From an uncultured Bacilli bacterium (lineage in GTDB: Bacteria > Bacillota_I > Bacilli_A > RF39 > UBA660), in NCBI GenBank assembly GCA_947631655.1, contig CANRME010000004.1, positions 1-27,652 of the forward strand: a DNA stretch of 27,652 nt, read 5' to 3'. Numbering within the stretch: the first letter of the stretch is position 1; each line of letters starts with the position of its first letter. A program made the position numbers and the translations under genes. This document shows positions 1 through 5,713 of this stretch, piece after piece. The notes below the pieces were generated by a model. That model searched no databases and was not told where the DNA came from. It saw nothing but the letters and a program-made list of their open reading frames with translations.

Positions 1-54
1 AGTATAATCTTAATTAGAAGTATTAAAGTAAAAATAGGAGGAAGTAGGTGTAAT

Positions 55-912
55 ATGAATCAAAGTAAAATGTATTTAATTAATAAAATATTTAATGGTA
101 AAAATATTAGAACTGTATGGAATAAAGAGGAAGAAAAATATTATCTTAGTGTTGTTGACATGGTTGGTGCTTTAGTTAATAGTGCAGAACCAAGAAAATA
201 TTGGAACTGGTTAAAAAACAAATTAAAAGTAGAAGAAAATTTTGAAACGTCTAGTATCACTAGACAGTTGAAATTAAAAGCTCAAGATGGGAAATACCGT
301 TTAACCGACGTTGTTGATATTGAGGGAATGTTTAGAATTATCGAATCTGTTCCTTCTAAGAATGCCGAACCTTTTAAATTATGGTTAGCAAGATTAGGTA
401 GTGAAAGGATTGATGAAATATTCGACCCCTCTATGGCAGCGCAAAGAGCTATAGATTTATATCGGGTTAAAGGTTATGATGAAAAATGGATATCTAATAG
501 AATTAAAGGTATTCAAGATAGAAAAGAACTTACTGATGTATGGAAAGATGGGGGAATAGTAAATGATAAAGAGTATGCTATTTTAACTAATGAAATATAT
601 AAAGAGTGGTCGGGTATGACTGCGAAAGAGTATAAAGATTTTAAAGGACTTAGAAAAGAATCTCTAAGAGATAATATGTCACGAATGGAAGTTTTACTAG
701 CTGATTTAGGGGAAGAAACAACAAAAGAGTTAGCAAAAGAATTTAATCCGATGGGCTTGGAAGCTAATAAAAAAATTGCTAAGTTAGGTGGTAATACAGC
801 GAAAGTGGCAAGAGATGATATTGAAAAGAAACTTAAAAAGAAAGTTATTACCTCTGATAATAATTTAAACTATAAATATGTTGATGAATTAAAAGAAATT
901 GATACCAATTAA
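55..912 (+). CDS. Bro-N domain antirepressor-like (DinD/BRO family) protein
   Basis: The 285-residue protein has an N-terminal Bro-N-like domain (about residues 8-115, with FNGKNIRTVW near the start and an LTDVVDIEGMFRII stretch). It is followed by a charged helical C-terminal half (about 120-280) resembling DinD/BRO proteins, including the KLGGNTAKVARDDIEKK stretch typical of that group. Family members are DNA-binding and are often phage antirepressors that relieve cI-type repression. The start is set by AGGAGG 12-17 bases upstream. A TATAAT at 3-8 could be its -10 box. The gene lies outside the inferred prophage junction near 1310, so it belongs to the host flank or to an older element, not clearly to this phage. 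Family call is good; the role in induction is inferred. Confidence 0.75.
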   Translation: MNQSKMYLINKIFNGKNIRTVWNKEEEKYYLSVVDMVGALVNSAEPRKYWNWLKNKLKVEENFETSSITRQLKLKAQDGKYRLTDVVDIEGMFRIIESVPSKNAEPFKLWLARLGSERIDEIFDPSMAAQRAIDLYRVKGYDEKWISNRIKGIQDRKELTDVWKDGGIVNDKEYAILTNEIYKEWSGMTAKEYKDFKGLRKESLRDNMSRMEVLLADLGEETTKELAKEFNPMGLEANKKIAKLGGNTAKVARDDIEKKLKKKVITSDNNLNYKYVDELKEIDTN

Positions 913-938
913 AAAGATAGTAGCGATTACTATCTTTT
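912..938. terminator. Bidirectional intrinsic terminator
   Basis: Perfect 11-bp arms (912-922 and 928-938) with a 5-base GCGAT loop. The right arm ends in CTTTT on the + strand, and the reverse strand reads into CTTTTTAATT. It sits between the convergent Bro-N gene (+) and the catalase remnant (-), so it probably ends both transcripts. Confidence 0.8.
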
Positions 939-942
939 ATGG

Positions 943-1311
943 TTAATCTAAGATATCTTTATAATGGTCGTATAATTCTTTAAAACGATTAAAGTGAACT
1001 ACTTCTCTTTGTCTTAAGAATAGTAAAACATTGATTAAATCAGGGTCAGTAGCTAAATCTATTAGATTTTCATAAACGGCTTTAGCTTTCATTTCAGCCG
1101 CCATATCTTCAGAGATATCAGCTAGAACATGACCAGTTGATGCAAAGTAGGTAACGGTAAATGGTACACCATTAGAATCAACTGGGTAAATTCCTTTTTT
1201 ATGGTCAGCATAGTATGAATCTAAACCCGCCGCTTTTAATTCTTCTAAAGTGGCATCTTTAGTAAGTTGATGAACAATAGTCGCTATCATTTCGACATGG
1301 CCCATTTCATT
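943..1311 (-). pseudogene. Manganese catalase (CotJC-like), 3' part, split by the prophage
   Basis: About 122 residues match the C-terminal half of manganese catalases and spore-coat CotJC proteins. Visible are GHVEMIATIV, the GIYPVDSNGVPF loop, an EDMAAEMKAKAVYENL helix and FLRQREVVHFNRF. The E and H residues in these helices are expected di-manganese ligands, including the Glu and His of the EMGHVEM helix at the broken edge. Family members are about 190-270 residues, so the N-terminal half is missing. Reading upstream of the internal ATG at 1305, the frame continues as N-E before unrelated codons and a stop at 1324-1326, and the ATG has no ribosome binding site. The upstream part is therefore displaced, most likely to the other end of the prophage. 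It may be restored on excision. Confidence 0.8.
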
Positions 1312-1330
1312 GCAACACTTAAGTTATCAA
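1306..1330. other. Prophage attachment junction (attL or attR)
   Basis: Catalase similarity stops around 1306-1312, and the serine integrase stop codon is at 1331-1333, so the phage/host boundary lies in this interval. Large serine integrases recombine across a 2-bp core in non-identical attP and attB sites, so no long direct repeat is expected. The phage-side sequence includes an ACTTAAGT palindrome (1317-1324). The exact core cannot be fixed without the other junction. Confidence 0.65.
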
Positions 1331-3490
1331 CTAAAATGACAATAGTTCAACTTTTAATTTAAAATTATCCTTATAGTAACGGCCTCCTTTATCTTTGGTG
1401 TAAATTCCTTTTTTGATAACAAGTTTTAGTAATTCATTTCTTTGTGAAGGTTTTAAATCTTTATTATAAGTTGTCAACACTTCCTGCAATATCGGTATAG
1501 CCTTTTTTCTTTGATTAAGAGTTTCAAATCTATTTGTCGTTTTAGATAATTCTTTTTTTTGATTTATTAAATTCTCTATTTTTTCGTTAAGGACATTAGA
1601 CCTTTTAATAAATAAATCTTGAGTGTATGCACCTGTTTCTACAAATTCACATGCTTTTTCTAATTGTTGTTTTGTTTTCTCGATTTCTTTATTTAGTATT
1701 TCTAAAAGTTCATTATTTCGTTTGGTTTCTTTTTTTATTTCTTCCTCATAATTATCAACATATCTTATATAATCATTTAGTAATATTTTTAAAGCATTTA
1801 ATAGTCTGTCTTCTACTAATTCTAAATCACTACCTACACATTTACATCTTGGGCGATTACATAAAAGCGTATCTTGATGAGGTGCATTTATAACTTCTAT
1901 AAAAGTAGTTATTGGCTTATCAAATTCTGCTGTTTTAATATTAAGTATTTTTTTTAATTCAAACCATTTATCTGCAGGTGGTATACTGAAATGTGCAATA
2001 TCATTAGCAAACCAATGTGCTGCAGTATTTTTAGAAACATTTAATTTTCTGGCTATTTCGCTTGAATATGTACTACCTTTATGTTCTCTTAAAATTTTCC
2101 TTAATTTCTCTTTATCTATATCATAAGCACGTTTTATAACAGGTTTAGCGTCTTTTTTCTGAGTATAAGGTCTTCTGGTCATATTACTTCCACAATAACC
2201 GCATTTAAGTAGATCTACAAGAGGGTTTTTTATTTCATCGTTTTCAGGAATAGTTTTAACACTATTATCTTTGAATTTTTTAGCTATTTTTTTACCTGTT
2301 TCTACATCTAAAATAGGTTCATGTCTTCCCTTAACGAGCATAAAATCTTTATTATTAGGACATTTTTTTACTATTTTTCCATTTATTAAAGTTTTTATGG
2401 TTTTTCTTCTATTCCATGTTAGATAACCATAAACAGGGTAACTTTGTAATATGTTTCGTATCATATTAGCTGACCATATTTTAGATTTTCTGGGGGTTAT
2501 TTTTAAATAATTGAAATAATGTGCTATATTTGTACATCTCATATCATTTAATTCAATTTTTAATACTTCTCCAGGTTTAAACATGTCATTTTGAATATGT
2601 ATTTTTTTCTTATCAATATTATAAATTGCCGCTATTTTTTCTAATGTATCATTTTCCTTAATTTTGTAAGTAACACTTTGACGGTCAACAGTTAGTTTTA
2701 ATTCCATTCCTACTTTTAAGTTTAAATTAGTTGTTACTATATTAGGTTTATGTGTACCAAATTTTTTAGAAATTGTTGTTACAGTGTCGTCATTTTTAAC
2801 TGTATAAGTAGTGTATAAACCATTTAAAAATAAATCTGCCATTAATCTTACAATATTAGCTTCTGACTCGTTTTCCACTAAAATATATCCTTTTTCATCG
2901 GGTAATTTAATTTTATTAAAACCATATGGTAAGTCAGAACCGATATATTTACCTTCTTTTACGCTTCTGATACGTCCACGTTCTAATATTCTTTTTGTAT
3001 ATTTTAAATATTTACGTGCTTGGAAAAGGCCATCTTCAAAATACGATAGGTCGTCTTCGTTGTCTAAATTATATATTTTTAATGGTGTTATTATTTTTGT
3101 TTCTGTATATTGAAAGGTTTGAGCTATTATTCCTTGATCCATAGTATTACCACGTGCAAGACGTTCTATTTCAATACACACAACACCTATGTAATAAGGG
3201 TCTTCTATTAAAGATAATACTTCTTGCATAACAGGTCTATCCTCTATGGTATCTCCAGAAACAACTTCTCTGTATATATTATGTTCTGGTATAGGTTTAC
3301 CAAAAATATTAGTTATGAACTCTTGCAATTCTCTTTCATGTCTTTGTAAAGTTTTTTCAATAGATTCGTCTTTATAGTAGTCCATATCTTTACGTGATTT
3401 TCTTAAATATATTATTAATCTTTCTAAAATTTCGTCAACTGTTAAATCTGTTGGCAAATTCATTATTTCTAAAAATGTTTGTAAATTCAT
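1331..3490 (-). CDS. int: Large serine recombinase (phage integrase) with inserted LysM-like repeats and HTH
   Basis: This 719-residue enzyme integrates and excises the prophage through a serine-DNA intermediate. Domains in order: N-terminal resolvase catalytic domain (about 20-170) with catalytic Ser32 in YLRKSR and the conserved ERLARGN (109-115); recombinase DNA-binding domain (about 175-400); zinc ribbon with C430/C433 and C544 with C549 or C551; a long coiled coil (about 575-660); and a basic C-terminus. Two features are unusual. Residues about 228-268 and 273-315 look like two LysM repeats (YTVKNDDTVTTISKKF, then YKIKENDTLEKIAAIY). About 110 residues, including a helix-turn-helix (about 460-535, SSEIARKLNVSKNTAAHWF), sit between the two zinc-ribbon cysteine pairs. 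The start is set by AAGGAAGTG about 10 bases upstream. The 3' end abuts the attachment junction, as is usual for these integrases. Confidence 0.93.
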   Translation of the reverse strand: MNLQTFLEIMNLPTDLTVDEILERLIIYLRKSRKDMDYYKDESIEKTLQRHERELQEFITNIFGKPIPEHNIYREVVSGDTIEDRPVMQEVLSLIEDPYYIGVVCIEIERLARGNTMDQGIIAQTFQYTETKIITPLKIYNLDNEDDLSYFEDGLFQARKYLKYTKRILERGRIRSVKEGKYIGSDLPYGFNKIKLPDEKGYILVENESEANIVRLMADLFLNGLYTTYTVKNDDTVTTISKKFGTHKPNIVTTNLNLKVGMELKLTVDRQSVTYKIKENDTLEKIAAIYNIDKKKIHIQNDMFKPGEVLKIELNDMRCTNIAHYFNYLKITPRKSKIWSANMIRNILQSYPVYGYLTWNRRKTIKTLINGKIVKKCPNNKDFMLVKGRHEPILDVETGKKIAKKFKDNSVKTIPENDEIKNPLVDLLKCGYCGSNMTRRPYTQKKDAKPVIKRAYDIDKEKLRKILREHKGSTYSSEIARKLNVSKNTAAHWFANDIAHFSIPPADKWFELKKILNIKTAEFDKPITTFIEVINAPHQDTLLCNRPRCKCVGSDLELVEDRLLNALKILLNDYIRYVDNYEEEIKKETKRNNELLEILNKEIEKTKQQLEKACEFVETGAYTQDLFIKRSNVLNEKIENLINQKKELSKTTNRFETLNQRKKAIPILQEVLTTYNKDLKPSQRNELLKLVIKKGIYTKDKGGRYYKDNFKLKVELLSF

Positions 3491-3523
3491 TATTATAGCA
3501 CTTCCTTTATAATTAAATTTATG

Positions 3524-3556
3524 CTATAATGTACTAGAAAAACCTAGTCATTATAG
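3524..3556. promoter_or_regulatory. Palindromic, probably bidirectional promoter or operator
   Basis: An inverted repeat pairs CTATAATG (3524-3531) with CATTATAG (3549-3556) and inner arms ACTAG (3533-3537) with CTAGT (3544-3548). It places a TATAAT -10 box on each strand. The rightward box (3525-3530) has an extended TGC in front and would start RNA near 3537. The leftward box (3555-3550) would start the integrase mRNA near 3543, leaving a leader of about 50 nt. The symmetry could also be an operator for a regulator. Confidence 0.55.
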
Positions 3557-3638
3557 CGCATACTATATTGTTTAAAGTTTGATAGCTTATGGGTTTTTCA
3601 TTTCAACGCTTCATGTTCGCGCATGGAGCGTTTTTTTT
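3537..3638 (+). ncRNA. Candidate small RNA of about 100 nt, divergent from the integrase
   Basis: The interval lies between an extended -10 promoter (TGCTATAAT, 3522-3530) and a strong intrinsic terminator (3605-3638), and contains no convincing reading frame. Its predicted 5' end GAAAAACC (3537-3544) pairs with GGTTTTTC (3592-3599), extended by two more pairs. Inside is a second hairpin, TATAG (3552-3556) with CTATA (3563-3567). A closing stem, an internal hairpin and a terminator hairpin form the usual layout of a bacterial small RNA. No known RNA family is recognised. It could instead be the antisense leader of the integrase mRNA, since it covers the region just upstream of that gene. Confidence 0.5.
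3605..3638 (+). terminator. Intrinsic terminator, rightward
   Basis: Arms AACGCTTCATG (3605-3615) and CATGGAGCGTT (3622-3632) pair with a single G-T mismatch around the loop TTCGCG, followed by eight T residues (3631-3638). There is no T-run on the reverse strand, so the direction is rightward. No + strand gene precedes it, which is the main reason to propose an RNA gene here. Confidence 0.8.
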
Positions 3639-4119
3639 ATTTTTCAATAAAACATATTAATTTATTATCTTCTAAACAATTCATAGTTATTTTTTCTTTA
3701 ACTTCATTTTGTATTGTTCCAACAACTTTACCATTATTTATTAATTTATTATTTTCTACAATAAATGCTTCGCCATTGTTAAAATTTTCTAATAATTGAA
3801 CATCATATACTTTTAAATAACCATTTTTACATATTATGGCTATTGTATAATTTTCTCCGTCATAATCGTAAATCAGACCATATTCATATTTGCTACAAAT
3901 ATCATAATATTTTTTATCTACTTTATTAGTGATTTTTATATATTTTCCACTTGGTCTATCATAAATGGTAAAGTAATAACCTTCTGTATAATCTGTTACT
4001 TCAATAGACACAAATTTTCCTTTGTAGTAATTAAATTTTTCTTTATTACCTTTTACAGTTATTAATTGTAATTGTAATGGTATTTTACTATTTGCTTTCT
4101 TTTTAAATAAGTTGAACAT
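3637..4119 (-). CDS. Unknown lysogeny-module protein
   Basis: The 160-residue protein has a short basic amphipathic N-terminus (MFNLFKKK). The rest is rich in alternating hydrophobic, aromatic and polar residues, suggesting a beta-rich fold with repeated Gly-Lys-Tyr turns. There is no membrane segment, signal peptide or motif I recognise. The ribosome binding site AAAGGAATT precedes the ATG. It lies between repressor and integrase on the same strand, a common place for superinfection-immunity or other lysogenic conversion genes, but nothing in the sequence proves such a role. Confidence 0.6.
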   Translation of the reverse strand: MFNLFKKKANSKIPLQLQLITVKGNKEKFNYYKGKFVSIEVTDYTEGYYFTIYDRPSGKYIKITNKVDKKYYDICSKYEYGLIYDYDGENYTIAIICKNGYLKVYDVQLLENFNNGEAFIVENNKLINNGKVVGTIQNEVKEKITMNCLEDNKLICFIEK

Positions 4120-4135
4120 TTTTAATTCCTTTCGT

Positions 4136-4171
4136 TATAATTCCTTTATAATATCGCCAGGGGGTGCTGGC
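4136..4171 (+). promoter_or_regulatory. Promoter and hairpin leader of the 30-codon gene
   Basis: Two TATAAT boxes (4136-4141 and 4147-4152) precede a hairpin GCCAG (4156-4160) / CTGGC (4167-4171). The loop, GGGGTG, is the only Shine-Dalgarno-like sequence ahead of the ATG at 4173. Ribosome access may therefore depend on this stem. No clear -35 box is seen. Confidence 0.4.
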
Positions 4172-4172
4172 T

Positions 4173-4265
4173 ATGCGAACAAGATTTGATCTATTGTATG
4201 AAGAATTACTTAATAATCATGTCAACATAGATCTATTTATTGTTCTAGTGGAGTATATCAAATAG
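4173..4265 (+). CDS. Isolated 30-residue peptide, possible toxin or regulator
   Basis: This short frame (begins MRTRFDLLYEELLNN, ends LFIVLVEYIK) runs against the surrounding lysogeny genes. It has its own -10 boxes, a GGGGGTG ribosome binding site held in a small hairpin, and an intrinsic terminator overlapping its stop codon. The N-terminal half is charged and helical; the C-terminal third is strongly hydrophobic (IDLFIVLV). Independent promoter and terminator, structured leader and small amphipathic product recall type I toxins and phage morons, but there is no match to a family I can name. It may also be a fortuitous frame. Confidence 0.45.
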   Translation: MRTRFDLLYEELLNNHVNIDLFIVLVEYIK

Positions 4266-4279
4266 GTATACTTCTTTTT
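4250..4279 (+). terminator. Intrinsic terminator after the 30-codon gene
   Basis: An 8-bp stem GGAGTATA (4250-4257) / TATACTTC (4267-4274) with one G-T pair and a 9-base loop is followed by TTTTTATTTC. It overlaps the stop codon of the 30-codon gene and lies just past the 3' end of the leftward repressor gene. Confidence 0.65.
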
Positions 4280-4643
4280 ATTTCTTTTTATCAATGATAA
4301 ATTCTTTATTTTTTTCTATAAATTTCATAAGTTTGTCAAAATTTTCTTCTGTTAAATCGTCATTGTCAAAAAAATCATTTTCTTGCATAGCTTTTTTTAA
4401 TTTATCTTTTAAATTTACTGCAGCTTTTATTTCTTTCCATCCTAGTAAATAATTTGCGTCTACATCCAATGCTTTACATAGTAGAAATATTGTATCAGCG
4501 TCAGGTTTACTCGTTCCTTTTTCCCAATTTGAAATTGCGGTGTTACCAAAGGTCATATCTTTATTACTTATTAATTCTGCTAGTGCTTCTTGAGTTAACC
4601 CTTTTTTTAATCTTGCACTTTTAATATTATCTCCTAATGACAT
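4278..4643 (-). CDS. XRE-family repressor (cI-like)
   Basis: The 121-residue protein has an N-terminal XRE helix-turn-helix (about residues 5-68: LTQEALAELIS, then NTAISNWEKGTSKPDADTIFLL and ending NYLLGW). A charged C-terminal tail of about 50 residues probably dimerises. It lacks an S24 peptidase domain, so it is unlikely to be inactivated by RecA-stimulated self-cleavage as lambda CI is. Start chosen at 4643 because AGAGGTGAT lies at the right distance; an in-frame GTG at 4655 sits inside that ribosome binding site. It is divergent from the Cro-like gene across three operator-like sites and is probably the prophage maintenance repressor. Confidence 0.85.
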   Translation of the reverse strand: MSLGDNIKSARLKKGLTQEALAELISNKDMTFGNTAISNWEKGTSKPDADTIFLLCKALDVDANYLLGWKEIKAAVNLKDKLKKAMQENDFFDNDDLTEENFDKLMKFIEKNKEFIIDKKK

Positions 4644-4669
4644 CCTTTTTATCACCTCTCTTGTTAACG

Positions 4670-4797
4670 ATTATAACATTTTAAAAATGTCAAGTAAATA
4701 TAAAAATTCAAGAAACTTGAATTTTTATTCAAAAACTTATTGACAATATTCAAGAAATATGGAATAATGAAAATAACTTCAAGATACTTGGAGCTAA
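4670..4797. promoter_or_regulatory. Lysis/lysogeny switch: divergent promoters and three operators
   Basis: The rightward promoter has TTGACA (4740-4745), exactly 17 bp, then AATAAT (4763-4768). The leftward promoter has an extended -10, TGTTATAAT, on the reverse strand (TATAAT at 4675-4670). Three related sites of the form TTCAAG-N3-CTTGAA occur. The first is perfect with 11-bp arms (4702-4712 and 4716-4726). A half-degenerate copy lies within the rightward promoter spacer (4748-4765). The third is CTTCAAG-ATA-CTTGGAG (4777-4793), just downstream of the -10. Repressor bound at the second and third sites would block early transcription. Confidence 0.75.
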
Positions 4798-4820
4798 CGA
4801 TAAAGAATAGGAGGTGTAAT

Positions 4821-5051
4821 ATGAGGGTTTACGAAAGACTAAATAATTACATTAAAAGTAAAGGGCTTAAACAAAAATTTATATCTAATAAAACAGGTAT
4901 ACCAGAAAATACTTTAAGTATGATACTTAATGGTAAATGTAATTTATCAGCGGATAATTTAGTAGATATTATTATTGCGCTAAAAATTGATCCAAATGAT
5001 ATTATCCATCAGGACAAAGAACCAACAGCCGAAATATCAGACACTAACTAA
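4821..5051 (+). CDS. Cro-like XRE-family regulator
   Basis: The 76-residue protein is almost entirely an XRE helix-turn-helix: LKQKFISNKTGIPENTLSMI (about 18-37), NGKCNLSADNL, then ALKIDPNDII. Start at 4821 follows AGGAGGTG with ideal spacing; upstream in-frame ATGs lie inside the promoter and operators. It is the first gene of the rightward early operon, read from the promoter at 4740-4768 and opposite the repressor, which is the position of Cro. It probably competes for the TTCAAG sites. Confidence 0.85.
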   Translation: MRVYERLNNYIKSKGLKQKFISNKTGIPENTLSMILNGKCNLSADNLVDIIIALKIDPNDIIHQDKEPTAEISDTN

Positions 5052-5075
5052 CATAAAATTTATTGAGGTGTTGAA

Positions 5076-5132
5076 ATGAAAAAAATAATAAGCTATCACG
5101 ATAGGTCGGTGGTTACACGTGGCCTTAATTAA
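5076..5132 (+). CDS. 18-codon leader peptide overlapping the next gene
   Basis: A strong TTGAGGTG lies six bases before this ATG, whose product is MKKIISYHDRSVVTRGLN. Its stop overlaps the beginning of the GTG-started gene at 5119, which lacks a good ribosome binding site of its own and is in the +1 frame. The simplest reading is translational coupling. A frameshift joining the two frames, or a decayed start, is possible. Confidence 0.4.
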   Translation: MKKIISYHDRSVVTRGLN

Positions 5133-5343
5133 ACAAGTAAACTTAGGACAGTCCCAAATAGAATTTTATATTGATAATTTACCAACTAAGGAACAATTTA
5201 GAGAACGTTTAATTGAAATATATGACCTTATAAATAAATTCGCTGTTGACGCAGAAAAACGTGGTGTAGATACTTCTAAGTGGTTCTATTCTAAAAAACA
5301 AATTCAAAAGTTAAAAACAATTAATAGTGATTTATTTATTTAA
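5119..5343 (+). CDS. Unknown small early phage protein
   Basis: The 74-residue hydrophilic protein starts with GTG. A helical central part (EQFRERLIEIYDLINKFAVDAE) is followed by RGVDTSKWFYSKKQIQKLK, which resembles small uncharacterised proteins found next to Cro in Firmicute prophages. There is no catalytic motif. It overlaps the 18-codon frame at 5076-5132 by 14 bases and is probably translated by coupling to it. Confidence 0.6.
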   Translation: MALIKQVNLGQSQIEFYIDNLPTKEQFRERLIEIYDLINKFAVDAEKRGVDTSKWFYSKKQIQKLKTINSDLFI

Positions 5344-5381
5344 TTCTGTTGAAAACTGTCACGTTATTAGAAGGAGCATTT

Positions 5382-5570
5382 ATGAAAAAAACAAAGTTAA
5401 AACTTAAAAAAAGGGTAAAAGTAACCTTAGTTATAATTACAACTTTAATATTTACAAATTTAATTATGGAGGGAGCAAAATACTTTGAGAAGTTGGCTAA
5501 TCAATGTGATGAAGATAAAGGATATATATGTAGTTACTATGATATTAGACAATATTCTCTAGGTAAATAA
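5382..5570 (+). CDS. Small single-pass membrane protein
   Basis: The 62-residue product has a very basic N-terminus (MKKTKLKLKKRVK), one hydrophobic segment (about 13-30, VTLVIITTLIFTNLIM) and a C-terminal part with two cysteines (QCDEDKGYIC) that would lie outside the cell if the positive-inside rule holds. Start at 5382 follows AGAAGGAG. The function is unknown. Confidence 0.6.
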   Translation: MKKTKLKLKKRVKVTLVIITTLIFTNLIMEGAKYFEKLANQCDEDKGYICSYYDIRQYSLGK

Positions 5571-5574
5571 GAAT

Positions 5575-5676
5575 ATGAAAAAAAATTATAAAAAAAGATT
5601 TATGAATTGGATCAGAACTCATAAATCGAAATGTAAACTTTCTTATAATTTACTCTCTAATTATACCATATTTTAG
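5575..5676 (+). CDS. Possible 33-residue basic peptide
   Basis: The frame begins just past the membrane-protein stop with a weak ribosome binding site (AGGTAAATAAGAAT). Its Lys/Arg-rich product (MKKNYKKRFMNWIRTHKSK at the start) has no recognised family. It fills an otherwise empty stretch before the DUF6291 gene but may not be expressed. Confidence 0.3.
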   Translation: MKKNYKKRFMNWIRTHKSKCKLSYNLLSNYTIF

Positions 5677-5713
5677 GGGGAAAAGTCAAAAATGGGAAAT
5701 TGGAGGTAAAGAT

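Noticed and set aside
1627..1893. Hydrophobic frame antisense to the integrase coiled coil
   Set aside because: Antisense of Lys/Glu-rich codons gives Phe/Leu-rich shadows; the integrase frame is clearly the real one.
2811..3113. 100-codon + strand frame opposite the integrase catalytic domain
   Set aside because: No ribosome binding site, and the opposite strand encodes conserved serine recombinase motifs.
3584..3660. Short frame starting MGFSFQRF within the candidate RNA
   Set aside because: No ribosome binding site and it runs through the terminator hairpin into the next gene.
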